Assembly (NCBI GenBank): GCA_022457065.1
Contig: JAJGBQ010000003.1
Span: forward strand, 4,278,001 to 4,342,000
DNA from: Curvularia sp. ZM96
Taxonomy: Eukaryota; Ascomycota; Dothideomycetes; Pleosporales; Pleosporaceae
DNA length: 64,000 nucleotides
Direction of reading: 5' to 3'
In this document: positions 1 to 10,343 of the stretch, one piece after another
Layout: each line of letters begins with the position of its first letter
How positions within the stretch are numbered: position 1 is the stretch's first letter
Position numbers and translations under genes: made by a program
The notes under the pieces: model-generated
The model's input: the letters and a program-made list of their open reading frames with translations, nothing else
Database searches by the model: none
Told to the model about the DNA's origin: nothing

Positions 1-2068
1 GCGCACAATTTCGTCAATGAATGGCTCTGTCTCTCCGGGCTGGAGCGCAACAAAGTGTCTTCGGCACTTGTTTGCAATCTTGATGAACGTGTCACAAGCC
101 ATGTCCTGCACACCTTCGTGGGTCTCGTGCATAAACTCGAACAGCTTGTTGACGACCGTCTTGAGGAATTTCCAGTGAGCCTTAAGGAATCGAGGGTACT
201 GGCCGACAATGTACATGATGTTACTGGCGACGACGGCCTTGTTGTCTTTTCCTCGCTTCATCTCAGTCAGGCCCAAGAGATCCTTGATTACAGTTACCAA
301 GAACCTCTTTTCTGTCTCTTCGTTCATGGCACCAGAGATCGAACCAATGGCCCAGCAGAGAGTATTGCAGTTGGCCCATGACCATTCCGAACCGTCGACT
401 TGGCGAGCTAGCTTCTCCGACATGATCTGTTCGGTATCGTTAACATCCAAGTGTGTAAGGAAGACGAGACATTCTCGAGTCGACTTGTACAGCTGGATGG
501 TGTCGCTCTCCTTGACGAATTCACGGACAATCTCGCCCTCGTCGTTCTCGACGATAAGGACCTCCTCAGGCCTGACCATCTTCTCAATCATGACGGTCCT
601 GAGGTTGGAGAGAATCTCGGTGTACTTGTTCTTTCTCAACGGGTAGTTGGCCAACTCGCGGCCTCCGTTTCCAGGAATGCCCATGTTGAGGAGAGGGTTC
701 ATGTCCGTAATGGGAAGCGCCTGCATCTCATCGTACAGCTCGGAGACAAGCTTGGTCCAGTATTCCAGGCAGATCTTGAAAACCTCACGATCGTCGATCT
801 GACTAATACGGATAAGATAAAAGTGGCCGTGTGTGAGGAAGTCCCTGTTCATTAGGTTCTCGATGACGCTTAGGTGCATTGTGAAAAAGTTGGTAAGGAA
901 CAGGGCAAGGTTCAGCACGAACTCCTGGTCTCGGCTGTTGCTGGACGAGTATGTGCTCTTCAGGTCGAGCGAGAGCGGGATAATCTTGGAGATTGCCGTC
1001 AATGTTTCGGTAAACATTGAAACGAGCTTGTCGTCATACGCAGGCTCTGTATGTAGACCAGCGATTTCGGTGAGACACTTCAAGGTGATGTTGCGGAAGT
1101 CGGGCACCTCGAGGAATCGACTTCGCAGCGTCTCGATCAGACTTTGGCCGCTGGGTGGCGTCTCGAAGATGTAACCTAGCGGGATCCAGTTGAGGAAGCG
1201 CAATAGGGTTTCCAAAGTTGCCTTGATGAGCGAGGCTTCGGTAGCTGTGCGTAGGACCTCTGAGCAGAGTTGGTAGATGGCGGTGAATTCGTCGCACATG
1301 CTCTGCTTGAGCTCCCTTCGCTTGGCCGAGGTCATCTGCTCCTCTGAGTAGTCAAAGACCTCCTCGGAGAGCAGGCGCAAAATAACCATGTTGTTCTCGC
1401 ATATTCCCAGGCTGCTATGGCATGACGATATGATTTCGTTGATGAACGTCGGCCAGTTGTGGGGCCATTCCTGCTTCAGGACGGAGACTAGGACGAGGTT
1501 GAGTTTGTTGAGAAGGGTGCGCTCGGCGCGGCGGGTATCGTCGTTGTTGGAGAGTTGGATAATGAAGTTGACGATAAAGTTGCGGATGCCTGCATGGTTA
1601 GCCCGGTTGTGGGAACTTTGTTCTTCTCAGACATACCTTGACATTGGTCGCGGGGGAGCACCTTCCATCTTGTCATGATGACATTGTCAAGAACTTGGAG
1701 ACCCAGGTCTGCTCTAGTAATTAGTGTCATGTCTCTCAAGCCTTGCACCACGCCACTCGTTTTTGCACTCACACTTAGTCTGCGGATACTGCGCGTCGGA
1801 AAGGATCTTGTCGACCAGAAGCCATGCGTCAGGGTTTTCTTTGAACTATACAGGTGTCAGCTGGACAAGCTCAGTCTGCGCCCGCGGGAGCGAGGCTGCC
1901 TACCTGGTTCAGCGTAGCTTGGGCTTGTTTTTGCTACAAAGTGAGTGCGTTAGCTATGCTCTAGAGGCCTGCTGCGTGATCAGAGGGCACGAGAGGACAT
2001 ACCGTGTCGCCGCGGCCCTCGTAGAAGGCGCGCACTGTGGCGTCGAGCTCTTCAATTGACATAGACAT
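1..2068 (-). CDS. CRM1: Exportin-1 (CRM1/XPO1), 3'-truncated by window edge
   Basis: This is the karyopherin that exports cargo carrying leucine-rich nuclear export signals together with Ran-GTP. The start at 2068 gives [18 protein letters not shown], the standard fungal CRM1 beginning. Five exons are visible: 2068-2003, 1933-1904, 1845-1775, 1713-1637 and 1589-1, the last running off the window. The introns are 47-69 nt with GT...AG ends. The reading includes the importin-beta N-terminal region ([22 protein letters not shown]) and the conserved NES-groove segment [13 protein letters not shown] followed by [14 protein letters not shown]. At the position of the leptomycin-reactive cysteine (human Cys528) there is a threonine, codon 267-265, about residue 523. 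This matches S. cerevisiae and Aspergillus, which are naturally insensitive. About half of a ~1,070-residue protein is present. The identity is certain; the 3' half is outside the window. Confidence 0.97.
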
Positions 2069-3595
2069 GGCGGGCTGCAGCGCGGCGGGAAAAGCTCCCA
2101 ATCAGCCTAGAGGCGTCGTCTGTATTCCCAGGAAGCTTCAGCACCAGCTTTGCTTGAGAGCTGGTGGCGGATGGGCGTGTCGGGCGTGGACAGCGGGCAG
2201 CAGACGAGCGCGCAGAGGGACGAGGGCTTGCAGAAGTTGTGCCTATGGACCAAGGTGGGGCACTTGGGCTGGTGGGAGAGACTGTGCGGGCACGCAAACG
2301 GAGCGGTGGAAGAGGGTTTGTGCTGGCGGACAGGCGGCGGGCGCTTGAGCAAGAGACACTGTCGAGCGGCTCGTACTGACAAGAAGGCTTTGGGCGCTGA
2401 CGTCGCAGAGAAGAGGCACGGGTTGCGCGGTGAGGTCGCGTTTGTCAACCTGGAACTACCCGTGCCGAGAGACAAGCACACTAGCGCTAACAACTCCACT
2501 CTGCATCTGCGATCTGCCCATGCCTGCTCCCCTGCCCTTCACTCACGCCATCCCATGGCCGCCTCCACGTCGTCCCACGCCCTCAACCCGACTCAATTCA
2601 GTGACTGGAGACGTTCATGTTGTCCATATACCCACTACATCTGCCCGTCGTCAGTTCTCATGCCCCGCTAAGCCATGGAGTCTTGAACACGAGAATATTA
2701 TTATTGAGACTCGGGGCGAGTTTGAACCATTCCATTGCATTCCATGCTGTTCTATTCCGTCTACTACCTGTCATTGCTTTGACACTATATCTGCCTGACC
2801 AAGAGCCCTTCCTTTACTCACAAAGCGGGCGCAGTTCGCATGTTATGGTACATGGCTGAGCCAGGCGCCATTCGACAGGGCCTCCTCTCCTTGCATAACG
2901 CTTCTCGCCACACAGGATTCCAGTGCAGCTCCCCACCTGTTCTATCCCCTCATGCATGGTCGATCTAACAGTTCCATGTCTACTGGGCTGCAAAAGTTGA
3001 ATTTACTCGTAAATTTGGCTTGTAGTGCGCTCGCCAGCTAGCGACAGGTAGGTGATCATGCTGCGACTAACACAGTCGAGATGCTTTCTCTGCCCTCACG
3101 AACTGGAGTATGTTTTCAATGGCTTACAGTGTTTATTTCGCATTCAACAGCACTTCAGCAGCTATCGACGTGCCCCTAAAACAATTCTGCGCATCTCTAT
3201 GTTAGTAACATGGGGCTTATTTATACTGATCCCTGCAAGGTATCAACCGTCAATGACTGGGAAGAAGCAAGATATGCACTTTATTCGCAACTGGCACATG
3301 GTAAGAAAACACATCTCAAAGAGCTCTCTTCAAGTTCTGGAGGATATCAATTTGTTCTTTGTTAACATGTCATTGTCGCTGCCTGCTTGCAGAAGATGCT
3401 ATCGAAAAGTCATAAAATGCAACGTCGGAGACTTGGACCTCTCTTCGCTTTTTTGCAGTGACGTGAACCGTAAACCCAAAAAAGGAAACAAAACAATTTT
3501 CAGCACTTGAGCCCCCCTGAAATCACAACGCCTTGCTAATATGCACACCCAAACGTCACTAATCTCGTTCTCCGCGAAGAAAAGAAGAAAAAATC
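2069..3595. other. Intergenic: CRM1 promoter side and BAT 3' side
   Basis: A 1.5 kb stretch between the CRM1 start and the aminotransferase stop. The first 300 bases are GC-rich and open in several frames on both strands, which I read as composition rather than coding. An open frame near 3052-3510 has no recognisable domain or splice structure. I see no RNA gene or repeat. Confidence 0.6.
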
Positions 3596-4945
3596 TTACT
3601 CCTCGTCAATGACACGGCCCCACTCGTGGCTCTCCATGCCGTCGCAACCCCACATGATGCCCTTGAGCGAGCTCTTGAAGAACTCGGCATAGGCACCGGA
3701 GTTGCCCTTTGCCATGGGAACATCCATGTCCTTTCCACGGAAGTGAATCTGGCTGATGGGCGCCACGAACCATGCGGTACCCGCGGCGAAAGCCTCGACC
3801 AGACGGCCCTCCTTTGCCGCCTCCTCGACCTCAAAGATATTGAACTTGCGCTCTACGACCTCGAGCGTCTCCAGGCCCTCGGGCGTCGTAGCCGACGAAG
3901 TCAGCTTGGCGCGAGCCAGCTCGAGAATAGAGCGGCGCGTTACGCCGTCTAGGACGATGCGCTCGTTCAGGTCCGCAGTCACGAGCTGGAGTTTGCCTTC
4001 CTTTGTCTTCCACACGGCGAAGAAGTTGCTGGCGCCGGCTTCGGTAATGGTGCAGTCTTCGCCGAAGAGCCACAGGATCTGGTGGTAGCCTCGCTTTCTG
4101 GCTTCGCCCTGCGCAACAAGCGAAGGGCCGTAGTTGGCTCCGACTTTGGCATATCCGAAGCCACCGGGCCACGCGCGGCACATGTCGTCCTGGGAAGCGA
4201 GCAGCTTGATGCCGCCGCTCATATCGCCCATGGGCGCGAAACAGCACAGAATAATGAAGAGGAGGGCTTCTTTGGGTCGTTCGACGCCGAGGGCTGGGTC
4301 CGAGGCGATCATTGTGGGGCGGATGTAGAGGAATTGGCCAGGGCGATCCTTTGGAAGCCACCGCTTACCATCAGTAGCACAGAGCTTGATGATGAGCTTG
4401 AGAAGCTGCTCTGGATCAAACGCAGGGAGCGCGATACGGTTGGTGGACATGAGCATACGGCGGCAGTTGAGGTCGGGTCGGAAAAGTCGTAGCTTGCCGT
4501 CGTGACCACGGTACAGCTTCATGCCTTCGAAGCACTCGGTCGCGTAGTGAAGGCATGATGCTGTGGGTGCGAGGGACAGCGGACCGTAGGGTTGCAGTGT
4601 CGGTGCCTCCCAGCCAGACTCGACAGTCCACTTGGCTTGCACCATGTGGTCGGTGCACACCTTTTGGCTGGCCATCTCTGCTGAACCTACAGCGGGCACT
4701 GAGCGAGGGGCGTTGGTGTATGTGCATGTGATCTTGGAGGCATCTAGCTCCGCCAGCGGCGCTTCCACTACATCCTGAGCCTTGCTCGCTGGCTCATTTG
4801 GCGGTGTGGCGGTAATAGAGTTTGTCAGAGACGACGAGTTGATTTGTCCCGGGGCGTTCTTGAGCAGCGCCGACTTGATTCCCTCCTGGGTGAGGTCGGT
4901 GACGGTCTCGTTCTGGTTTGGAGGTGTGACGGCGATTGGGGCCAT
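3596..4945 (-). CDS. BAT: Branched-chain amino acid aminotransferase (BCAT)
   Basis: PLP-dependent fold-type IV transaminase that interconverts leucine, isoleucine and valine with their 2-oxo acids. It is a single exon of 449 aa from an ATG at 4945. Visible family features are CFEGMKLYRGHDGKLRLFRPD in the N-terminal half, the PLP-binding region GGFGYAKVGANYGPSL with the presumed Schiff-base Lys267, and EAGASNFFAVW followed by LDGVTRRSILELA near the C-terminus. The first ~75 residues are Ser/Thr/Asn-rich and longer than in typical ~400 aa BCATs. They lack the Arg-rich amphipathic look of a mitochondrial presequence, so a cytosolic location is plausible but unproven. A Gcn4/CpcA-like TGAGTCA sits 28 bp upstream. 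Which paralogue this is cannot be told from one locus. Confidence 0.95.
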   Translation of the reverse strand: MAPIAVTPPNQNETVTDLTQEGIKSALLKNAPGQINSSSLTNSITATPPNEPASKAQDVVEAPLAELDASKITCTYTNAPRSVPAVGSAEMASQKVCTDHMVQAKWTVESGWEAPTLQPYGPLSLAPTASCLHYATECFEGMKLYRGHDGKLRLFRPDLNCRRMLMSTNRIALPAFDPEQLLKLIIKLCATDGKRWLPKDRPGQFLYIRPTMIASDPALGVERPKEALLFIILCCFAPMGDMSGGIKLLASQDDMCRAWPGGFGYAKVGANYGPSLVAQGEARKRGYHQILWLFGEDCTITEAGASNFFAVWKTKEGKLQLVTADLNERIVLDGVTRRSILELARAKLTSSATTPEGLETLEVVERKFNIFEVEEAAKEGRLVEAFAAGTAWFVAPISQIHFRGKDMDVPMAKGNSGAYAEFFKSSLKGIMWGCDGMESHEWGRVIDEE

Positions 4946-6007
4946 GGCTGTTGGTTTCTTGTAAATAGGTCCTGAGTCAACAAGGTCGAAGGTGGCAATG
5001 GCCGACAGAACAGCAGTATGCTAATTGTTGAAAGAGAGTGGTATGGGGAGCAATTAGGATAGTATGGGAGGAGTGGAATGCAGGTACTCAAGCCAGCCTC
5101 TTATACCGGTTTGAAAAAAAAATTCAATCGAGAGTCACACCTCGCAATCACACGGGCGGAACCAAACCCACCTACCTGTTCGATCCATCGATATGATGTC
5201 CGCCCAGCCCTGGACGGACTACCGCGGCAGTCTAGTGTCGTTTTCTTTTTGAAAGCCATGGTATTTTAAGGTTTCACTCCAAGCCGAAAGCGATCCGAAA
5301 CGATCTTCTTCCCGACAACGCGTGCTGTTTGCTGTCTTTCTGCTTTGCCATTGAACCCGGCCTTCTCTTTTTTTTCATAGTTACACATCATCATTGTCGC
5401 GATCTTACATCGGGTGACGGCATACGCGTGTTCCAGAAACCCTCAGAGCCGGGGCGGTGTCTGCTAGCGTACTTGATGATTTTAAAGGGCGTGTGCCGAG
5501 CCTGTGGTATCCAGCCCATCTCGTCCCGTACCTGCCGCTAGTATCCGGGCAGACTTCCAATTGACGAAGACCCATCCCAAGTTCCAGGAAACCGACATCG
5601 GACCTAGTACCGTATTTAAGTAGATACAAGACCCAGCGGATTTATCGCGAAGATGTGTTTGCAGTTTGCAGGACGTGAAGGCTGGCAGCTGGACACCGTC
5701 GAAGTGCCGCGCCCAGCGGAGAAAACATGCTCGGCAAGCAGCGGTTCAAGCGATGGGAAACTTCTCTGCAAAGATAACAATTGTTCAAGTGACCTGTACA
5801 AAACAATGGGGTATCAAGATCGTCTAAAATCCTTCAAGTGCCGTCGTGCATCAATACCACTGTGCCACCTACATCATGCTTAGTCGAGGGCATTCCGCAT
5901 ATAGCCAGCCCCGCGTCCACCCCTATCCGGTCACTCTATTGTCCAGATAAGATGACGAATAGATGTCAGGATGCAAGAGATAAGAATATCTAGCTGGTCT
6001 AGCTGGT
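4946..6007. other. Intergenic: BAT promoter and 3' flank of the membrane-protein gene
   Basis: About 1.06 kb. It holds the Gcn4-like sites noted above and a short poly-A run near 5114-5122. A 76-codon frame at 5653-5883 has several cysteines but no signal peptide or homology I recognise; I do not call it. Confidence 0.55.
4973..4979 (+). promoter_or_regulatory. Gcn4/CpcA-type element TGAGTCA
   Basis: A perfect palindromic-type TGAGTCA lies 28 bp upstream of the aminotransferase ATG, and a half site (TGACTC on the minus strand) lies at 5132-5137. Branched-chain amino acid genes are classical targets of the general amino acid control bZIP (Gcn4/Cpc1/CpcA). The site may fall within the 5' leader, and a 7-mer can occur by chance, so confidence is moderate. 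Confidence 0.45.
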
Positions 6008-6014
6008 CTAGCTC
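5991..6014. repeat. 9-bp tandem repeat overlapping a stop codon
   Basis: TAGCTGGTC occurs twice and is followed by a partial third copy (TAGCTC), at 5991-5999, 6000-6008 and 6009-6014. On the minus strand each unit carries TAG in the same frame, so the stop of the adjacent gene (6010-6008) is followed by further in-frame TAG codons. Confidence 0.8.
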
Positions 6015-7135
6015 GCCTGCAATACCTGGCCTGCTCTCAGGCTATCAATGCCTTGGAGTATTCCGTCTGCAACCTCCCCAACGCGGCCTTCCAGAGAGCC
6101 CAAATCTAGCCTACTAATCGCAGCATTGATCTGTTCGGTAACCAGTTCATCTTGTACCACCTCTGCTGTCACCTGTCCTTCTGTCCGCCAGTATTCCTCT
6201 CTTACACCCCGCAGCGCTGGGTCGCGGTTCACGGAGTTTGTGAGCAACGCCAATGCCCGCATCTTGTTGAATGTGTCTTCTGCCGTCCGTGTAGTTGTCT
6301 CGATGCGCTCGGCGATGGAAATTGGCTTCGCAAGCCAGCGGTTCGTACTCGTGGCCCAAAGGACAAACGCTAGGCCCATATCTACCAAGGCGAATGCCAT
6401 GTATCGCAGGAAGCGGACGCGCCAGTATGCTGAATCGAGGTCCTGAACATACTTGGCTCTCTTGTTGAGCGAGATGTCATATGTGCCCATGTACCATGCT
6501 TCCGCTACCATCAGCGAAATCCCTGCGATTGTGGCGTGTGTGCGGAAGCGCGAGCCTTCAGCTCCAACCAACGATGATGTCGCGAGGCCAAGGATGGCCA
6601 ATTGGAGTATGTGTGGCGTAACAATCTTCGGGAGAGCGTATAGAAAGTAGTTGAGCTGATCGCCTCCGTCGGACGTAGTGCACCAAACACAGTTCAAGAG
6701 CGTGTCGGGGCCGTATGCGAGGTAGAGCAGCTTGTTGCGTGGGCTCCAGCTGAACTTTGTCCGTAGAGCCTCATCTTCATCTGTGAGCGGCCGCAGATGC
6801 CTCAGCCGTACAAAGAGCACGCTCGTCTCGGTCCGTATATGGCTCTGCGTCTTGAGGAATATGTTTTCAGGCGCATATCGCGAAAATGAGAGACCAAAGC
6901 ACACAACTGCGCTCAAGAACAACAGGTTGAGTGCATACTGAACTCTGGATGGTGTCGGGCGTATAGGAACGCCTGGTGCACTTGAACGCGCCCCTTTGAT
7001 CCAGTCGAGGACGAGGGGTATTAGGAAGGGTCCAAAGATGGTTAACAGCGAATGCACATTTTGTGGGAGGAACGTAAGTCGTGGGATGATAACATAGGAT
7101 ACCACCAGAAGAATGATAGAGCGCAAATTGATCAT
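6008..7135 (-). CDS. Conserved-looking multipass membrane protein, function unknown
   Basis: Single-exon gene of 375 aa starting at an ATG at 7135. Hydrophobic segments lie near residues 5-25, 30-45, 68-85, 165-190, 200-220 and 240-262, so five or six membrane passes are likely. The segment RVRFLRYMAFALVDMGLAFV is followed by a soluble, charged C-terminal ~110 residues with helical heptad-like character (ETTTRTAEDTFNKMRALALL). I recognise no catalytic motif. The arrangement of several TM helices and a C-terminal helical tail suits a small fungal-specific family, and I assign no function. It reads in the same direction as the kelch gene behind it and the aminotransferase ahead of it. Confidence 0.8.
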   Translation of the reverse strand: MINLRSIILLVVSYVIIPRLTFLPQNVHSLLTIFGPFLIPLVLDWIKGARSSAPGVPIRPTPSRVQYALNLLFLSAVVCFGLSFSRYAPENIFLKTQSHIRTETSVLFVRLRHLRPLTDEDEALRTKFSWSPRNKLLYLAYGPDTLLNCVWCTTSDGGDQLNYFLYALPKIVTPHILQLAILGLATSSLVGAEGSRFRTHATIAGISLMVAEAWYMGTYDISLNKRAKYVQDLDSAYWRVRFLRYMAFALVDMGLAFVLWATSTNRWLAKPISIAERIETTTRTAEDTFNKMRALALLTNSVNRDPALRGVREEYWRTEGQVTAEVVQDELVTEQINAAISRLDLGSLEGRVGEVADGILQGIDSLRAGQVLQAS

Positions 7136-7621
7136 TGTGGACGCGCTTGTATCATGTGCAGGTCGGGCGTGAAGGGCGTTGCGTCGCTAAAGACATGTGT
7201 CCTTGCATTTGGCCAAAGTTGTGGGTGACGTGTGTGAACGGCGGCAGGACCTTAGCATTAGCACGGTAGCACGTGTCAACTTGTTGCGCTAGTCCTTATT
7301 TCGCATCCCCCTTCCATGTTTGCTCACTGCGATTAGATGCCAGGCTTGAGGAAGATTCTGATGACCCTAGTGGCTGTTTGCCTTCTAAAATTATTGACAT
7401 CTACTTGCTGTAGTTCAGCTCGAATTCCGCTTGAAAGCTTTTGCGATATGAAGAAAAAGTTGAACAATATACCACAATTTCGCAGACTGAATCAGAGTGC
7501 ATCAAGGCCCAGTGACATCAATTCATTAGAGATACAGACTTAAACGCTAAGATCTTTGACAACTGCATGTTGCTAACAATCAAAATTCCAACCTTGTGAG
7601 TATATGGCTAGGCAGCCCTCC
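7136..7621. other. Intergenic: promoter of the membrane-protein gene, 3' flank of the kelch gene
   Basis: A 486-bp tandem spacer. I see no further gene, repeat or RNA signal in it. Confidence 0.6.
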
Positions 7622-10343
7622 TCATACATGCTCTTCTTCCATAAACCTTCCTTGAACAGGCCGCCTTTCGTCAGGCCCGCGCCTATCGCTGCTCCTTTCT
7701 GTGGATGTATGCTGCACCGAATGAGAATAAAATTGCGCTGGCGTGCTTGAAACGCTCATATTTTGACGCAGCTGACCTTCGGACATCACCCCATCATCGG
7801 GAAAGATACCCGGGGATTGTGGTGAGCGCGTTGGCATAGTATTGTTGTGTGGATAGTATATTGGGACTTGTTGCTGTATGGAGCCATTCGACGGATGTCG
7901 TGGTGTGGTCGGGGAAGGGTACGAATACTGGGCCTCATGACTTGGTCCAGGCGATGGATAGTCCGCTGGCGCGCCCCAATTGGTTGATTGAGAACCGTAC
8001 GCGATGCCGTCTTCTGAAAAAGACTGTCCTCGTGGCGAAACAGGATTAAATGACGGTTCTGTGGGTGATGTGTACGGCGCCGCAGTTGCGTATGATGGGG
8101 GACCTGGGGTGGAGTGTGACGAGCTGTAATCGTGGCTGGCGGAATGTGAGTACTGTTGGGGGTGCTCCTGATATTGGGCCATGGCGACAGTATCGGCTCG
8201 ATTGTGAGTGGATACGTACTTGGTAGCCTCGGAGGCGGGCATCTCATATGGAATCGTGGTTGCCAACTCGGCAGGTGGGATCGGCGGAGGCGCGTTATTA
8301 GCATCGCCTTCTTTCTCCTGTTTCTTCTTCAATGCGTTCTTGTGCCGGCGCAAGCAGAACAAAATGAGGCATAGAATGATGATCAATCCCACAAGACCTC
8401 CAACAACACTTCCAGCAATAACGGCAACGTTTGACTTGTTGGATCCGGAAGATGGTGACGATCCTGTTGGCGAAGGTAGTAGACGAGTGGCTGATCTGGC
8501 TGCAAAAGTAGGCTTCAAAGTGTAGTATGTCGCCAAATCAGGATGCCCCCATGCTGCAGGTGCGGTTTTAGTGGCACCTCCAGTTGGCCTATTGTCACTG
8601 TTAGAAACAACTTTACTCGAAGGGGTTTTAAAGTGTACATACCCTCCACCAATTGCTGAAATGATGGGTGAAGGTACCACATAGGCGCTGATATTTGGCT
8701 GAAACTTGTCCCAGAGTTTAGCATCGTCACCATTATAACCAAGGACCATGTTGTGTTGTCCTTGACCCGAGGGCGCATCGCATTTGTCATAAAGAGGAAA
8801 CCAACCGCCTATAACCAGCATCTGTTTACGATTGATGACGTTCGCGCTGCAGCCTCCGTGGCCAACCTCCGCAGGAGTCGTACTGTTATCGTTTTCGGGA
8901 AACGCTTTTATCCATGTGAACGATGGAAGAGAAAGAATGTACACATCATCAAATGCGGGATATTCCCCAAAGCCGTATCCGCCGTAAAGGTAACTGGTCA
9001 TTGTCAGCCTGTTCCCCGAACGATTGTGTACTTTTGCGATGGTTCTGCCGGCTTAGAGACATGCAGGTTGACAACCCCTGAGTTGCAACAGCGAACCCTT
9101 TCTTCCCAGACCCTGGGTATCCCGAAACAAAGAAATCGATGCTTCGAAGAAAACCAGATGAGGCAGGTCGATCTTCGTACAATCCTCTTACCCAGCCTTC
9201 ATGGGTTTCGGGCAACCGGCAGTCCGTTGCGATCGACGGTAGATATTGCGACCACATGACTGGCCCATGATGAAAACAATACAGAATCATGTTCTTACAT
9301 ATTGTATGATGACTTGTCATCGGCCCATGTAACACCCGAACCGAACTGTCTCCGTGAAGGAGGTACATTACCCGAGGCTGTCTGCGTATACCACTTTGAC
9401 GAAGCCATGTCATAAATATGGATAAGCTGCGCAATGTTAGCTGCATACTTAATGGCTTTTTAGTGAGATGTACACTCATGTTCGCCTAGAAACGAGATTA
9501 GTACGCTGGCTATGTGCATGTGACGCGCAGAACTTACTGCGTTAAAGCTCCCGTTGCGATAGGGATCTTCGATGCCACCAAAATACACGAGAACACCGCC
9601 ATCAGACACGGGAAGGTAAAGCAATTGTCCCTCGGCTCTTCCAAGATCGTCTGGTCCGGTCATATTCTTCAAATCGCCAGTGGACATGTCAAATTGGATA
9701 AGGCCATCTGTAGCCATGGGTGGACCCTTCCACCCTGCTACTGTTCGATTGCTCAGCCATCCGCCAAAATAGAAGCCCAATCCAAGTTCTTCAACTTGAG
9801 TTCCGGCGCCGAACGATACGCGCTGTATAGATTTGTCACCTGTCGTGTCGGTGGTATTCCACTGGTTGAGAGGAACATCGTAAGTCCACATGCTGAAATC
9901 CGTAGGACTGACACCTTCGGGGTATTCTCCGCCAAACTGATAGAAGCACTTATTGGTATTGTCGGCCCAAATGTAAGCGCCCGATAGGCTTGGTATGCTG
10001 CCCGGCTTGGATAAATTTGCGTATTGCACCGGCATACCAGCATCGGGTGTCGTTGAGTTCAAGTCGCTGAACAGCAGCCATGGGTCTAGCAGGAGGCTGT
10101 TAGGCTTTCTAGAAACCGGCACAGTATGCGCTTTCATGGGGTGTACATACTTGTATGGTTCGAAGTGAATGGGGCCGAGCCTACCATACCACCATCAATG
10201 TAGAGCCTTGAATCGATTTGCGCTGTCGCATGACCCCACCGCCGACAGAAGCTGCTAATGGGGTCATTTTGCTGCGACCGAGCCAAAGGAAGAAGACTAA
10301 ACACGACGAACGAGCTCAGTCGTATGTAGGCCATGACGTGCAT
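7622..10343 (-). CDS. Kelch-repeat type I membrane protein, multi-exon
   Basis: Predicted surface protein with a kelch beta-propeller ectodomain. The first exon encodes a signal peptide (RLSSFVVFSLLPLARS; ATG at 10343 or 10334). Kelch-like blades follow (RRWGHATAQIDSRLYIDGG, CFYQFGGEYPEG, GFYFGGW, VLVYFGGIEDP, SSKWYTQTASG, YLYGGYGFGEYP, MLVIGGWFP). A single TM helix then appears (AVIAGSVVGGLVGLIIILCL), followed by a basic stop-transfer and a long Pro/Ser/Tyr-rich cytoplasmic tail. The first intron lies about 10150-10109; its exact ends are unresolved because the best GTATGT donor does not keep frame. Further intron(s) lie between 9537 and about 9430. A 305-nt intron is at 9298-8994, and a 54-nt intron at 8642-8589 is in frame without a stop. 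Such proteins are common in Dothideomycetes; the ligand is unknown. Confidence 0.85.

Noticed and set aside
3052..3510. 152-codon open frame on the plus strand between the aminotransferase and CRM1
   Set aside because: No domain, signal peptide or splice support; composition like flanking spacer.
5653..5883. 76-codon cysteine-containing frame upstream of the aminotransferase
   Set aside because: No signal peptide or homology; probably chance.
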